Source: Mycteria americana (taxonomy: Eukaryota; Chordata; Aves; Ciconiiformes; Ciconiidae). Taken from it: a DNA stretch of 64,000 nucleotides. How positions within the stretch are numbered: the stretch's first letter is position 1; every line of letters starts with the position of its first letter. The translations under genes and the position numbers were made by a program. The stretch spans positions 84,241,062 to 84,305,061 of the forward strand of contig NC_134367.1 of the NCBI RefSeq assembly GCF_035582795.1, given 5' to 3'. The notes under the pieces were generated by a model. It saw only the letters and a program-made list of their open reading frames with translations. It searched no databases and was not told the DNA's origin. Positions 1 through 14,364 of the stretch are shown one piece after another.

Positions 1-3000
1 TATCTTTTTATCCAGATAACAAATATACTTGTTTTTTTTTCCACGTTTGTTTGTAGAGATTGTGCTGTTACAGCTGTGAAACTGTTTTCAGTCTTAATAT
101 CTGAATAGTTCTCCATGAATGACATGATGATAACATTGTACGTGCTGCCTCCTCCTGAAACAGTGTAGTTGAATTGGAACTCAAAGTTTGCAGGAACACA
201 ATCAGATGACATTTCAGTGCTTTGCCACATGGTATAATTTCACCATTAGAAATGACACAAGTGGAATTGACCATCTTCCAGCAGAAGACAACTGCGCAGG
301 CAGGACAACCTACACAGCAACTCCTCTTTATATTTACTGTAACCAGTTTGCATTAGCCATGTAGATTTGATTAAAAGGTTCATCAGTTCTGGAACTATTT
401 GTGCTTCTGAGTCCTCCTCGATCATTGTGCAGGACACCTTCAAGGTCCCTTAACATGCCCCTGTTCAAAGAGAGCTGTTGCTTGGTGGTAGTTTTGTTCT
501 GGAGTATTACAATGTTTATTGCAGGTGTTTCTGAAATGATGCCAAAATCCCCCGTGGCCTGGGAACTGTTGGCTGCACAGAGGACACAAGTGGTGTGGGA
601 GCTGGCTACCCTGGGACAGGGTGGGTCAGGGACGTGGAGCTGCCTGGGCTGCCCTGCTTTGCATGGGAAGGTTTGGCAGCAAGAATACAAGGGGCAGAGA
701 CCATTTTGGTTCCACTGGATCAGCAGTTTCCAAAAGAAAACTATTCCCTTCTAGTCAGCTTGAGTGAATATTACTTCTGCTCTATCAAGTAATGTTTTGA
801 ATCATGACGAGGGAATACTAGATGTGCTCAAACATCGCTTTTTACTTAATACAATTTGGTGGTAGGATTTTTTCTTTAATGTGGGGAAATGGAAAAAATA
901 GTTATCTCTTACAGTTTCCCTTTATACAAAGTTCATGACTTTTTTTTTTCTTTCTTTTTTTCCCCACACATGATGTTTTGGAGTCTTCTATGACAAAATA
1001 ATTGTAAGAGGTGAGAAAACAAAAACAAAACAACCCCACCTCCCCCCCCCCCCCCCAAAAAAAAAAAAAAAAAAAGTTCTAAAGTAAATGCAGGAGCCAA
1101 AATTTTAAACAGTCCATTGCTGGATTTGGCATGTATAACTTGGGACATTTGACATCCAACTTTTCAGAGCAGCTTTTGCTAGTTTCCCCTGATGATGGCC
1201 AGCAACTCCAATCCACCCTTACCTGCCTTGCAGAAGGGGCACATGACACAAACACGAAATGAAGTGTTTTGGTTCAATCAATCACTTCGTCTATTTCAGC
1301 ATCAAGCTGAAAAAACAACCTATTAATTCCACAGTCCTGGGATTTGGTAACCTGCCAAATCCACGCTGTGCAATTTAAGCCACTGTTCTGCATTGTAATC
1401 GCTTAGGAGAGCCCTGGGGGAAGATGTAACATCAACTGAGAAATGACACTGCTCTTTTTCATGCTCGGAGAAGTCATGTCTGCCTCCAAAGTCAAGGGTG
1501 TTGAAATGCTCCTGGTAGTGGACAGTGTCAGCAGCCGATGCAGGGCTGTATCGGGAACTCTTTGGAGAGCAGCACCTCAAGATGCTTGTTAAGCAGTGAT
1601 TTCTGGCCTCTGACAGACGCCTCTGTCTTCTGACCTTCAGCTTGCAAATAACTGTGCCTCTTGGTTTTAATCATCTGGGTCAGATTTGGGATGGCAGTGG
1701 GGTAGGACTAAAGGTCAGTGCTCATTTCTCTATAGCGTAGTTGACAGCACAAAATTGGACTCTCTGTCCATGCAGGCTTCATAGTAAACCCACTGTTATT
1801 TACTCTTAATGTCAGGTGTCTGGGGAGGCCAGTGAGGGGCAAAGCCAGCTCTCTTTCCAACCCTGATCTCATTCTGTACATCAAGAAAAACAGAATGCTT
1901 GTAGAGGGGTAAACTGAGACAGCCTGCTACCCATCTGTAATGCCCTCACTATATGGTACCAGTATATATGGCAGGGAGTCACTCAGCCCTGCTGACCTAC
2001 TCTCTTCTCATTTGGCTCAGCATCCTTCCCAGCAGCTTCCTTCCTCTTTCCAATCCAGCTTTCGCTCTTCAAAAACTCCTCTTAATTGAATCCTTTCAGA
2101 ACTTTCTCCAAACCTTCTCCAGCTCATTTGGGGCTCAACAATATCCTGAACCTTTTATTGATTCAATATGAAAATATCACCGACAGTTCTTTCTCAGAGC
2201 TTGCTCATTAGCTGTTCTGTTCCTGCTGCCTCTGCTCTGAAGCTTGGAACAGATCTAGGTTTGGCAATTCCCTTCTTAATTCCCAAGCACGTGAGAAATG
2301 TCACCTTTGGGTTGTTCTCCGCCTGTCTGTCTTTGCACATAAGATGCTGTATCACTAGTATGTCGCTGTGGAAGATGACATGCGTTGCAAACCCGAGTCC
2401 GATTCTCTGATCGTGGAAAATCAGACTCTGTGATCATGCAAAGTTCTTGAGTGTCGAGGAGTTTGTGCTTTATGCAAAGAAACAAGCATGCTCCAATAAA
2501 GATTTCGGCTAAACTGCTTCAGTCAATTAACGAGCATTGGTTTAAGCACATTTGGAGCGCCACTGGGGTCTATTTCATTGTGTGGCATCCTCCCAGAAGT
2601 TGTTCCTTCCCATTTCAACGCTTACGTTTTAGATACAGAACATATTCTATATAGTTTGCGCTATTGGTCTTCAAGTACTGAAACAAAATAGTCTTTGGGT
2701 GGAAGCATTTCCAGGGCTGATGGCCTTGGAGGAAAGGGATAGATTATGAAAGGCTGAAAAGGGACAGAGAGGCTGAGATCAGGAGGTATGCACAGCCCTT
2801 GGGGACAGGGTGTTGGAGCCCTAGGGAAGGATAGGGCTGAAGCCAACCCAGTCAATATTGTTCTCAACTCTTGAGTGGGCCCAGGTGAAACTTTGTGCAG
2901 GGGGAAACTGAGAAGGGAATATTCTCTTGGAGAAGCAGAAAATTGTCCCTCAGACAGCATTTGGATGGGATGTACAACATGCAGAGAATGGAAATGGCTG

Positions 3001-4379
3001 GCCTATGTGCCTCTCTCTTGACTTTTCTTAACCTCTTGCCTTATGGGCATCGGGAAGAGGTTTCACTGTGGGAAAAGACAGTCTTGCTCAGCTCTGCCTT
3101 CGCTGAGCAGATAACCCTTCTCTTCCCACATCTCACCCAACTGCTTGGTATCTGCCAAGTGGTGAGAGGAAGGGTGGGTCTGTACTGGTTTTGGTGCAGT
3201 GGTCATGTCTTGAGAAGAAAAATTGTTCAAACCATGCTCCAGAGCTGAATGCATCCCATCCGGCTAAGGCTCCTGGCACATGTCTGATGTCTGAGTGAAT
3301 AAATCATTGCGAGGTACCAGCCCTGATATTCAGCTTGAAACAAGGGTTTCTTCTTTTCAATGGAGAAAACTCACAAATTTTCAGAGAGGAGGGAGAGATG
3401 TCCTATTTAGAGGGTATCCCGTTGCTCAGAGGGTAGAGGAAGTGAAGACAGGTTTGAGGAGTGGGACTGCAAAAAAAATTGTACGAGATTCCTTGTGCTG
3501 TAGGAAACAATGATGGACTATTCTGTGTTGTGGTGAATATAACTTCTTCATCAGGTAAAATAGTTTTGAATATTTTAACATGGGTCCATAAATACCTCAA
3601 TTAATAGAGGAATCAAAAGAGAATGTGAATGTGTATTTAATGTGAAGAAGCTAAAATAACTAACTATTAAGCCTGGATAGACAGTGTCATGAATTTCAGT
3701 GAAACAGAAATATCTGTCCTGGTGAGTTACTGTATGCCTCTGTAGTGGTTGTCACTCCGGGTTGCTAAGGAACTTTGGTTATCTACATTTCTGCCTTTAA
3801 CATTTGCTTTTATCCTCACACTTCATATGGAGCATTTTCCCTCTGTATTGATGCTGACCTTTTTCTTCCTCCTCATTAGCAGAAGCAACAACTATGCTAC
3901 ATTTATCAACTGTAAGTCCGTTGCTTCAAAGCTTGGGAACTAAAATAAAGAAAACCTTTAGTCCTGCTGACACTTAATGATATGGTCATTATGCGCAGTA
4001 ACACAGTGGAGAAAAGTGGTTTTGATGGGAAGGGAGCTCTGCTTTTGTTCTTAGCAGTTGTAGTGTGGGCACTTGGAAGAAATAACATTCCGAGGACAGA
4101 AAAAAATAATGTAATCAAAACTACTGAAATCACAGAAACCAGTCTCCAAAAGAGATATGAAGAGGCCTGCTGCCCTGCTTTGAGATGCCATTAGCTTTAC
4201 CTGTATAATCCCTGACAGATGTCCATCACTTTTACAGCAATAGTGGTGGTTTTCAAGAAGAAATTCAACTAAATGCCTTCCTTTCCCAGGTGGACATGGA
4301 ATATAATTTATTGATCGCTGTCTCTCTTGATAAAATCCCTTTTTATGTTTGGAGGCTGTTGTTCTGTTCCGCTCTTGCC
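1..4379. other. Intergenic, no gene seen
   Basis: Mixed unique sequence with the C15A19 tract near 1.05 kb. Open frames here are short, low in family resemblance and without coherent splice signals. The segment at about 1950-2130 is C/T-rich and may be an old repeat, but I cannot name it. Confidence 0.7.
1042..1075 (+). repeat. C15 run followed directly by A19 run
   Basis: Fifteen cytosines (1042-1056) abut nineteen adenines (1057-1075), preceded by ccccacct. A T-rich run lies about 90 bases to the left (about 941-960). On the - strand this reads as T19 then G15, which could form G-quadruplex or slipped structures and is prone to length errors in sequencing. Confidence 0.9.
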
Positions 4380-4970
4380 TTTTCCTCTGGACATTAAACA
4401 AATCCAGCTTTTTCATCCTTTCCTTACAAATCATATTTCTGAACCTTTGATCATTTCTGTTGCTCTACTCCAGACTCTTCTATTTCTCCCCTCATTTCAT
4501 TAAGCGCGCTTTCCCCAGGACTGGACATGTTATTGTTTGTGCCCATCCAGTGCTGATAAGAGGAATAATCACCTCCCTTATCTTGTAAATGACTTTTTCA
4601 TCTCATGTACCTAAAATGAATCTACCTTTCTCTTCCAACAGCATCACTTTTGTTGATGCCTTTTCACTTGGTGTATATATACATACCTAGTATATGTCCC
4701 ACGCCCGCTCAGTGTAACACTGCAGCCCAGAGGAGGCCTCCCCTTCCATCTGAGCACAGTTCATCCCCTTGCCTTCCCTCTCTGGTGTGCTATTCTGCAC
4801 TTCTCGAAATCAGTTCCAGTTTGTTGACTTGAGATTGAGCTTGATGAATAGGAGAAGCACTCTGAATTTTAACCGGGCCCTTAAGCAGGATTAAGCTTTG
4901 GTCTGCACTCTTTAGAAGCTTAATTGCTAGTCCATCACTCGAGTCAGTAGCATATAGTAGTTTTAACAGA
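4380..4970 (-). mobile_element. Ancient CR1-like LINE fragment
   Basis: The strongest part is 4386-4610. It contains ATTAAACAAATCCAGCTTTTTCATCCTTTCCTTAC, then GAACCTTTGATCATTTCTGTTGCTCTACTCCAGACTC, CCAGGACTGGACATG and a CCAGTGCTGATAAGAGGAATAATCACCTCCCTTATCTTG block, all diverged antisense CR1 text in the right order. Weaker matches continue through CAGTTCCAGTTTGTTGACTTGAG near 4810-4835 and CTGAATTTTAACC near 4861 to about 4970. It overlaps the consensus of the 33.7-kb copy only at its left end. The right boundary is uncertain. Confidence 0.7.
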
Positions 4971-7900
4971 TCTGCACTTGGCCTTTCTCCTGGCACAGTT
5001 AACGTGACTAATGCATAAATTTACAGGACCTTCTTATTTTGCATTTATTTATTATAACTTGATAGCAAGAGCAAGCATCATAACCATTGCCATGCGACCT
5101 TACCCATCCTTGAGAGTTCTTCAAGACTGTTCACAGAGCGTGTTAGCTGTCTTCATAGTGACTCCTGGGTGAATGCCATCCAGCACTTCAGATAATCAGA
5201 GGAGGGAATGCAGGCCAGATGGAGAAAGGAGATGTTAAACAATGCACAGGTATCTGGCCACTATTCTGCTTTCTTGTGAAGACAAAAGTAAAGAGGATAT
5301 GATAAATTCAGCCTTTTCTGGGCATAATTCCTCCCTTTCGCAAACTTACGATGCTATTGAATTTTATTTCCACTCTCTTTTGCTCCCTAATAGTGTCAGC
5401 TCCTCTTGTGACTCTTAATGATTTGTCCTCACGTACCTGTGTGAATATTTTAGAGCTGTCATTAATATGTCCTGTATTTTATATTTTCTGCTTAATTCTG
5501 TTTAACTTTTAAAAGGATTCTCATTTAAAGAGTTCCTTATGCAGCTAGATGGAGTGTGTGGTTATACTGTCTTCTTTATCAGTTCAGTTGTTGTATCAGC
5601 TTCCCTGAGGGTCAATAAATAAGAGCAGAACCTCGCTCCTTGGTTTCTGTGAAGTCTGCCAGTTTGGCACTCACTTTCACTGAAGCAGCTTTTCCGATCC
5701 AGTTCACCACAGATCTTTCCTATTAGTCGCAGTCAAAGCCAGAAAGTTGCGATTTAGGGAACTTGCTGACACTCGCAGCAGACAGCTTTTGATTTTTGGA
5801 AAGGACTCGTCAGGCTGCAAACTGTCAGACAACCTTCTCTCTCTACGTCCTCCTTCCACTTACTAGCCACGGCAGTAGCCCTTTACAGAAAACCTGGCCA
5901 CAGGAAGGAATGCCAAAATCTCTCCTACTTTCGCAAAAAGCAGTGATGTTGCACTCCCTAAATTCTGTTTTGTTTATACTAATTCGGAAAAGGAAAAAGC
6001 GATAAAAACTGGAAGAAGGAATATCTGGGACTAAAGCTGGCTCAAGGAAAGAACTTGATCTGATACACCCCAAGGCAAAAAAATGATTAATTCATGCCGG
6101 GTGCTTCTTCCTTAACAGTTGCAGACAACTGCCCTTTGGAATGGACAGATATAGCAGCACAAGAAAATGCCAGGTTCATTGAGCAGTAAGGTGTATGTCT
6201 TCTGTCTCTCATCAATCACACGGGGATGCTTGAAAGCCCTCAGAAGAAACTTCAGATCTTTTTGTGCTTCACCAGGTTGGAGCTGAACACAGTGCCTGGA
6301 GGTCTGGTGGCAGAGCTGAGAGCTGAACCTCTTGCTTTTGACTTTCTTGGTCCTTGATCTTATGACTTTCTTGGTCCCAACTCTGCCTTGATAAGCCTGG
6401 GAGCTTTGGCATAGTATTTTTGCTCCTGAATCATTCACAAATCTAATGCTCCCATGCCAGGACCCAGACACCTGAAGCACTGGAGCCTGCAGGATCCATA
6501 GCCTTCGAGGAGCATTGAAGCACCAGCTGCATGAGCAGAGGTCAAAGACACTCTTTAAAGCTGCTGCTTTGCCATGAAAAATAGATCAAGCCACTTGAGT
6601 TGTCAAAATGTATTTTGGAAATATGTTATCAGTGCTAACCTGCCTCCTCCTGGAATTAGTTCTACTCCCTGTACGGTATTTTCAGAATACATGTTCTTGT
6701 GGCTTGCAATGTTGGATACTATTTAAGGGGCTCCTGGGAAACCTCTTTCCTCAGAGACAGTAAGGAGAACCTGAAAGGATATATCAAAGTGGGACAGTAG
6801 CATCTATTTCAAGGGACGTGGCTGGAACACAGGTCAGATGTATAGTATTTTAATCCTTTTAAACTGCTATGTCTTGCTCAGCAGAAATCATGATTCATTG
6901 TGTGTCTTCAAGCTCAAACCACACTTTCTGAGTTGAATGGAGGAGAGATGGATTTTAAGGATTGAAATCCAAATCCCATTGAAATCCGGGAATGTTCATT
7001 GCCTTCAAAAGGGGCAGGGTTTGGTATGCAGCTGAAAGTCGAGATCCTCCTAAACATTTGCAAGTGATGTGCTCTGAATATGCCTGTGTCCATCCGAGAT
7101 GCACAGCAGCAGTCGGATGCCCACTGAGAATTTCTGGAGCACGAGGCAACCTCCAGGGTGGAGGGAAAGAGCCACGGTTCTGCTGCAGGCTCCATCTGAT
7201 CCTGCATGGGTTTTTCTGTAACACTGGTCTTTGGGGAGAGGAGGAGCCTCTCCTTGGCATGATTTCTTGATCCAGGTCAGTCTAAGGGGGATTTGGCTCT
7301 GTCACTTCAGTATCAATCTTCACACCCTCTTCTCCAAGCTGTTTGGTTACTGCCACAGAGTTGGTCAGGTTTGCAGATGCTGTGCAGCTCCGCTACCTCT
7401 GGCACCTGTGTTGTAGCTGTACCATTGCCCTGTACTAATTCTGGGTTACAGCTGTCTGCTTGGTCCCCTCATCAGGAAGACCCTGTCTGTAACTTGCTAC
7501 CAGCCATAGGTTAGCTGAATTTTTTAAAAAGGGCATTTTCAAGATATCTTTCATTGAAGCTGGTTTTGTGGTAGGTTAGAGTGTTTCCTTCAATGACATA
7601 AGAGCTCTTTTCTAAACAAGACAAGTAGTTACTACAGATTTTAACCCTACAGTGTGCTTTCCCCACTCCTCCCCAGTCTCCTTGTTCTTTACACTTAAAA
7701 CTACCTTCTCCAAATGTATCTACAATAAATAGATACATAAATAAATAAACATCCAGACTTGCTTTCTTGCCTCAGAAAGTGGAAGTTTCTGGGAAGTTGG
7801 ATAAACCAATGAGAAACTGAAATCACAGCAGGATAGAAACAGATTTAGTTTAAACTCCAGGAGCTGCTGTATCTGATGGAAGCTGAATGCTAAGTGAATC

Positions 7901-10900
7901 ATCGTGACTCAGTAAATAGGATAATGGTCTCCCCCTCTGGGATTTCTATTCCTGCCTGAGCAAATAGAAGCCTTGCTAAGCCTGCAGACAAGTGAAACCC
8001 AGCCTGCTCAAGCCTGCCCTGCAGGAGGGCTTTACCCAAACCTTTCCACCTGCAGCCATGTACAGTAAGTCTAACCTGATCTAAGACCATCCCAGTTTGG
8101 TCTGGATGGGTCAAACCTGTACTGCACATCTACCCCACGTACAGCATTCTTTGTCTCTCATGTAGGAGTCTGAAACCCCTGCTCCTGTAGTAGCAGGAAC
8201 GCCACTACGTTCATGATGGTAGGGATCCCATGTTCTTGAGGTTCCCATAGCACAGACAAATTTAGTTACTCCTGGTGAAAACTGCAGAAAACAGCAACCT
8301 GCTTCTGTACAACTTTGAGTTGTATTTTTTTTAAAGCACGTAGAATCACAGATTCAGCAGAGAGGGAAGAGAGAGGAGTTGGCGAGACAGAGGGAATAGC
8401 TTAAGAGACTGAGAGACAGAGAGCGCACTCATGCAATGGGGAGAAACCAAAAAGCCATTTCAGACAACCAAAGCTGCAGAAAAAGCTCACAACATGCACA
8501 GCGCTGCAGACAAAAGAGCATGGGTTTGTTCACCCGGAGTAGTGGCGGCAAGTCTGCATGGACTGATAGTGCTGCTCCAGCTCTCTTGGGTTGCCTGGAA
8601 GGATGAGACTGCTCCAGAAATTTGTGTAGTGCTGTGTCTTGTGCGCTCCTGCTCCGTTTGTTGTAGGAAGATGCATCTCCATTTGCCCTACAAAAGGAGG
8701 GCTATGTTAGTCCTTTACACCTAAGAAGTGTCGCCTATGCCTTGCTTTCCCTGGGGAGTAAGATATATAGATAAAGCAGCACCTGTCCGGGGTGAGAAGC
8801 CTACTAACAAGTGGGCTTGAAACCCACCTCAAGTGGTCTTCTTGTTTCATTTTCTGATTGCTGTTTGGCAAAGTCCTGCTTACTGGTCTCTGCCCTCTGG
8901 ATGTCACTGTTGTGCTCATTTAGATTCCTCTTCTTCACAGGCCTGGCTCATCTTGCCCTAAGTATGTGATTAAAAAAGCTTGTAAGAAGTTAGTTTCCCT
9001 TCTTCATTGGCCTCTCAGGGCCTCTTGGCTGGAAAATAGGAGAAAGTATCTGTCCAGACCATATTGTGCAAATCATTTTAAAGGGCGATTGCCCTCTGAG
9101 GATCGGCGAAAACATACCAAAGGCAAGCACAGCACCATCTGCTCCAGTCAGAACATCCTTGGGTTGTCAGAGCCAGAGCTGTCTTGCGAATGCTTCCCCA
9201 AGGCTTTCCTCTCTGCACAACTCCTCACTCCTCCTAGGCAAACTCTCTGTTATGAGATAGAACTGAGGTTGTGATGTCTCTGTGTGGCTTTTTTTTTTTT
9301 TGTACCCTCCTCAGAAGTGTCCAAGTTGCACAGGGGCAGGCTCGCGTGCAGTCCAGGCTTTCGGCACTGCAGCTGTGGGCAGTAGAAATCTCACCTTGAT
9401 GCAAGCCTCTAAAGAGTGGGTAGGAAAAGAGGTCAAAATCCTGCTCCTCCAAGAGAGTTAAGCTCACCACAGCAGAGCCCTTCACATTTTGCTTTTGTGC
9501 TGAAGAAACCAAGCCACAAGGACAGGTATGATATTGCAGATGGGGAGCCCAATTAAAGATCAGACGAAGTGTTAGACAGTGCTGGTTGACACCCCTATGG
9601 GGGCAGTGGTGAAAAACAAAGGGAGGTTTGCTGCCTAGAAAATTGTGAGCAGTAGGGAAGCAGAACATAGGTTTCAAATCTGATTCAAAGGCAAGACCTG
9701 TCAGGGAAGGTGCCTCATTCGATTCCTTCTCTCTTTCTCTCTCTTCATAATGCACTCAAACAATTGAAATACTTTCCTTGACTAGACCTTCTGCACTGAA
9801 GGAGGAGGCTGTGTTTGGAGGATCCTTTAGTTTGACTACTTCTTTTCTACTTGCTATTTTATCCACAGCCTGTAGTTGTTTCTTTAACATTTTCTTACTG
9901 ATCTGAATTCTGATCTTACTGATCTGAACTCCTCTTTCTCTCTCTCTCTCTCTCCCTGCTGAGCATTATGGGACTTATGCTCACATGAAGGGGCATCCAG
10001 CCCTGCCTCCGGTCTTCATTATATACAAATGGGCAAGCCATTTTGGGGTGGAGTGGGGAAGCAGGATAGAGAAAAGTTTTGGGAAAACAGAAGATTCTCC
10101 CAGGATGTGCATGTTCTCACAGCTTCTTTTTGTTGTTGCTTTTAAGGGTATGGGGGGCAGTGATGTGAAAGGAACCTACAATCAAGTGCTCTTAAAGTTC
10201 ACTTTATAGGAAAGCTGGCTCTTCTCCTAGGCAGCTGCTTTGGGTGGCAGCCTGCAAGGGATGTCAGCCTGCATCTTGGAGCCTGAGGGGAGAGATGCCA
10301 AAAAGCTGTCCCAGGCTCTGTAGGCTCCTGCCAGGGCAGATCTGCATGGTCTGCTGGCTCCACAGGGGCTGTCAGGGACAGTTGTCATGATGCCATAAAG
10401 AGCAGGAACCAGTAACTTTTTTCCCCAGGGTTCCCCTTTGGCCTTGTCCTGGTTCTGGGTCTCCTTTCCCTGTAGGATCGAGCCATGGGTTTGGTTCTGG
10501 TGGTGGGAGCAGCCTGGGAGGCAGGTGGGGGCAGCTGGGTAAAGGTTGCCTTGCAGGGAGAAGAAATGAGGAGGCTCAGCCAACCTCAGACCCGAAGGTC
10601 ATTCTGCAGCTGCCGCCTGCCCATGGGCACAGACTCAGCAGTAGCAGCGTGGAAGTAGTGTCGTGTCCCCGAGGAGACCCTGCTGGTCTCTCCTGGTGTA
10701 GTCTTTCCAGCCGACTCTCAAAATACTCTACTGGAATTCAAGGTACCATGCAAATATGGAAAAAATGTAGTTGGGAAAGTATGACAGATAATAAACCAAG
10801 GCTATGTAAGAACCATTATAACTTAGGGTAGACACCTATAAATAAATCCATTGTGTTCTTACATTGTCCCATGTGCAGAGACAATTACCATTGTAAGTAA

Positions 10901-13900
10901 CCTGTGTGAGGTGGTATTCATTTGTTCTCTCTTGATTATTTAACATACCTGCAATTATCTTGGAATTACAGTATTTCTGCCGCTTGTATGAAGTAACATT
11001 TCCATTGCTCTCTAGTGTATCCTTGTGTTGCCTTTTTGCTTTACTGGGCTCTAAACTTCTGTATTCTTCAGAGCTTATTTCTCCTGCTCTGCCTTATTGT
11101 CCTCGACCTGTTGCCTCATTTTTCTAAATATATTTGAAACGTTTTCATTTTCCATTCTCTGAATCTTTGCTGTTATGCTCAAGGGAAGTACCAGCCAATT
11201 AGCTCTTCTCACCACCTAACTACACAATCAACAAATGTATGAGATCATCTTTGAGCCATGTTTGTTCCAGTGAGGTCCTTTTGCATTGAGACCAACAGGT
11301 CTTTTTTTATTATTATTTTTTTTTTTTTTATTGGCATCTTCCTCCTCTTCTGGTTTTGCTCTCTTGCTTGACTCAATGTCAGTGTGACTTGTACTTATTC
11401 TTTTGTCCATTCAGGGGGATATGCAAATAGATTATTTCAAGCCTCAAAATAATATGAGCAACAGAACAAGAACATATTGCAAGTAACGGCCATAGAGGTA
11501 ATTCTCCCCACTTGCAAATGCATATTCATTGTGTGCAGCGGGTGGGATTTTACAGTTTCACTGACCGTGGTTGCACACAGACATAATGATGGATTACATA
11601 TAATGATTCTGCGATGATTTTTCAGTTTGTATCCAAATGGGTTCTCATTAAAAGTTTTCTGAGCCCTGGAACTTGGCTTTTCTTTGTCCGGCTTCTAACA
11701 TAGGTAGCTTCTAAATGCATTAGAAATCCTTTAAAGGTCAGGGAAATTCTCTTTTTTTCAAATGGCTAGCTGGTTCTGATACAATTATTAATTAAACTGT
11801 ATCATATTCTGGTCATTAGCCACAATGATCAATGATATCCTCAGAGACAGTTGTTCTATTAAAAATACATCGGTAATAAATGACCTTCTCTGAGGTTCCT
11901 GCTGTAGGATGTCCCTAGCAGCTCTGAGAAGTACCATTTTAATAGCAGATGTGAGTTGTTCAAGCTTGAGACCAGGATTTTGTTCTCATGTGAATACTGG
12001 GGCTGGAGATGGACTGCTGCTGCCGAATTAGAGAGTGTACCTTGAGCTTTGTGCTCGGCTCCAGGACCACCACGCGTTCACAAGCAAATCCTCCCGTGAC
12101 AAGGACCAGTTGCCATTTTCCATCCCTGTGAATGTCCTCCCTGGAGTCCAAGTATAATCCAAGCAGGAAATGCAGATCCTACAGTCAGGTAGCCAATGTG
12201 AGGGAAAACATTCCTTCCTGTACCCAAAAAGGCTATTGTCCTCATCTGCCTCTCCAAAAATACTAATGTGATACTGTGTTTTTGACTAGCATGAAATGCC
12301 AATGTCTGCAGCATCATTCAGCACTTTCCTTCCCTCCTCTCCGAGTAATAACGTATTATCGATAGACTCTGCCCACCAAGGGAAAAAATGAAGCTATGTG
12401 ACTGGATGATACATAGGTTTTGAAAGCATTGACAACTTTGCCATTCTTCAGTTTCGCTCTGACAGGTGGCCGATTGTACAAATATTTCCAAACTCTTATT
12501 AGCTTAAAAAAAAGGTTTGGGAGATTTTTTTGCTGGAAATGTTTTCAAATATTTGGTTGTTCCACAAAAGGCCCCAACAGGGAGGGGTGTGAAAACGTTG
12601 GGCTAAGTGAACCTCCAGTGCAGATATTTTCAAAGTAACTGTATCTTGTATTGAGCAGTATAGGATTATCTTCATTCTCTCACTCCTGGGACTTCAAGAC
12701 AATGGAAAATTGATGTCTTTAAAGTATTTCTTGCCTAAGAGAAATCACAACCAAAAACTATAAATATTTTGATCTGCTGGTACATATACAGAGAGCAGGA
12801 CTGCGAAGGGAATAATTGTACTTTGAGATTTTTAATGTGTTTTTAATTCTAATTTAGCAGCAGGAGATGTAGTTCTCTATGATTAATCAGCTCTTAGAAC
12901 TAAAAATTAATGAATAGCACACAGAAAACACAGAAAGCCAGCGGTCAAGGATGATGCTTTGCTAAACTCAGCTTCATACAGATAGCAAAGCAGGGAGAGA
13001 TGCTTCATGGTTGTCCTGTGATTGAAGCGCTTCCTTCAGCAGGAAAATGCCTACGCCGTGAGGTTACTGGCTTAAGAGTGCGGGGGAGATCTTGTACATA
13101 ACTGTCACAATATTGCAATCATTGCATTTCATTGCTCTCCCTTCATGCACTAAATACTTTATACCAATCCATACCTATAGAAAACACCTTGGACCTGTAT
13201 TTTTTTTTCCAGCAATCTGTAGTGAGACTGTGCCATACACTTAAGAAAAGTGACTTTTCTAGAGGCATAACTGGCAGAAAGATGCTGTCTTGATCCATTT
13301 GTGCCTGCACCCATTTAATTCCTATTCTAGTTATTTGGGAAAGTGAAGCATGTTCTGTAAGACTCCCAATCTAATTTTCTAACTGAGTTGATTGCTCCCA
13401 GCTGGGTGAATATGGAAAAGAAATGCACATTTTTTTTTTGACAGAACACTCACCTCTGTTGCATTACAACGCCCGTGATGTGTGTGAAGAGAGGATTGTG
13501 CGTTAAAATCCTGAGTTATGTCATTTACTGGGAAAAAAGGGAAGAGTTTTAGTTAAAATAATGATATTTGGGGAGCAAGGGACAAGAGCTTCTAGATAGA
13601 TCGTAGGCTGCTTATTCGTATATTCACCCACTAAAATGCAATTGGCAATAAAAAGCTGTTTCTTAAAAAGGCACTCCAGTACAGTTGTTGCAACATAAAA
13701 TTTTGCTTATTTATTCCAAGAGTTATTGAAGAAGCAATTGGTTATGGTTAAACCTGAATAAAGCAAATCTTCACAGACGAGAGTGAGTTTGTTTATTGCG
13801 AACTCTTTCATAATTAATGGAGTTTCATTTAGTTGAATCAGTGACTCGGTCACCCAGGAGCGTGAGCGCCGTTGTTCCTGCTGTGTTCTCAGTCTCTGGA

Positions 13901-14364
13901 AAGCACAAAGCAAAGAGGAGAAAAATCACGCTGGCTAATGCTGAGGCCAGTTCAGCACTGTAGATGAGAATGCTTAAATATATGAATATTTGTGAGCAGA
14001 GCAGCCTCTGTGAGGAGGAAGGAAAATCTATTTAAAATCTGAAATGGAAAAACCCAGCAGCAATCAATCGGAATAGGTAATCAGAAGCAGAGACTTTGTG
14101 ACCAGGTCCAAATGAGGACAAAGGAGGTGTAATTCCCTCACCCAATTAAACTTTGGGACATACTTGTTCAGAAACAAGTGCCACTGCACTAGGTTTTGTA
14201 AAGTGTCACACCTTTCTCTTGAAATGAGATAATGATTCATCTATCAGGGGAGAGGAGAAGGATATTACATGTAATCCACTGCTTGGCAATTAATGTGGAT
14301 CATCTGATAGTTTTGTAAAGGCTAGTCTGGACATTAATCCTAAATGTTCCAAGCTACAAATATT
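4971..14364. other. Intergenic, no gene seen
   Basis: No recognisable exon, RNA gene or large transposon. It holds short T runs (about 9290-9301 and 11305-11330) and the CT microsatellite near 9.94 kb. The longest frame, on the - strand at 9234-9755, translates to a low-complexity mix that includes a lysine run from the poly-T tract and looks like chance. Confidence 0.7.
9894..9954 (+). repeat. 21-bp direct repeat beside a (CT)n microsatellite
   Basis: The 14-mer cttactgatctgaa occurs at 9894-9907 and 9915-9928, a 21-base period. It is followed by an interrupted then pure CT run (about 9930-9954). This is simple-sequence expansion next to a small duplication. Confidence 0.85.

Noticed and set aside
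1950..2150. C/T-rich stretch resembling an old retroelement tail
   Set aside because: A vague similarity in composition only; no ordered blocks could be assigned to a named family.
8341..8420. Possible CR1 end (tagaatcacagattcag)
   Set aside because: The following sequence is a purine-rich agag tract and not CR1 body; the match is too short.
9234..9755. 173-codon open frame on the - strand
   Set aside because: Its lysine run comes from a poly-T tract and the rest is of random composition; no conserved motif is seen.
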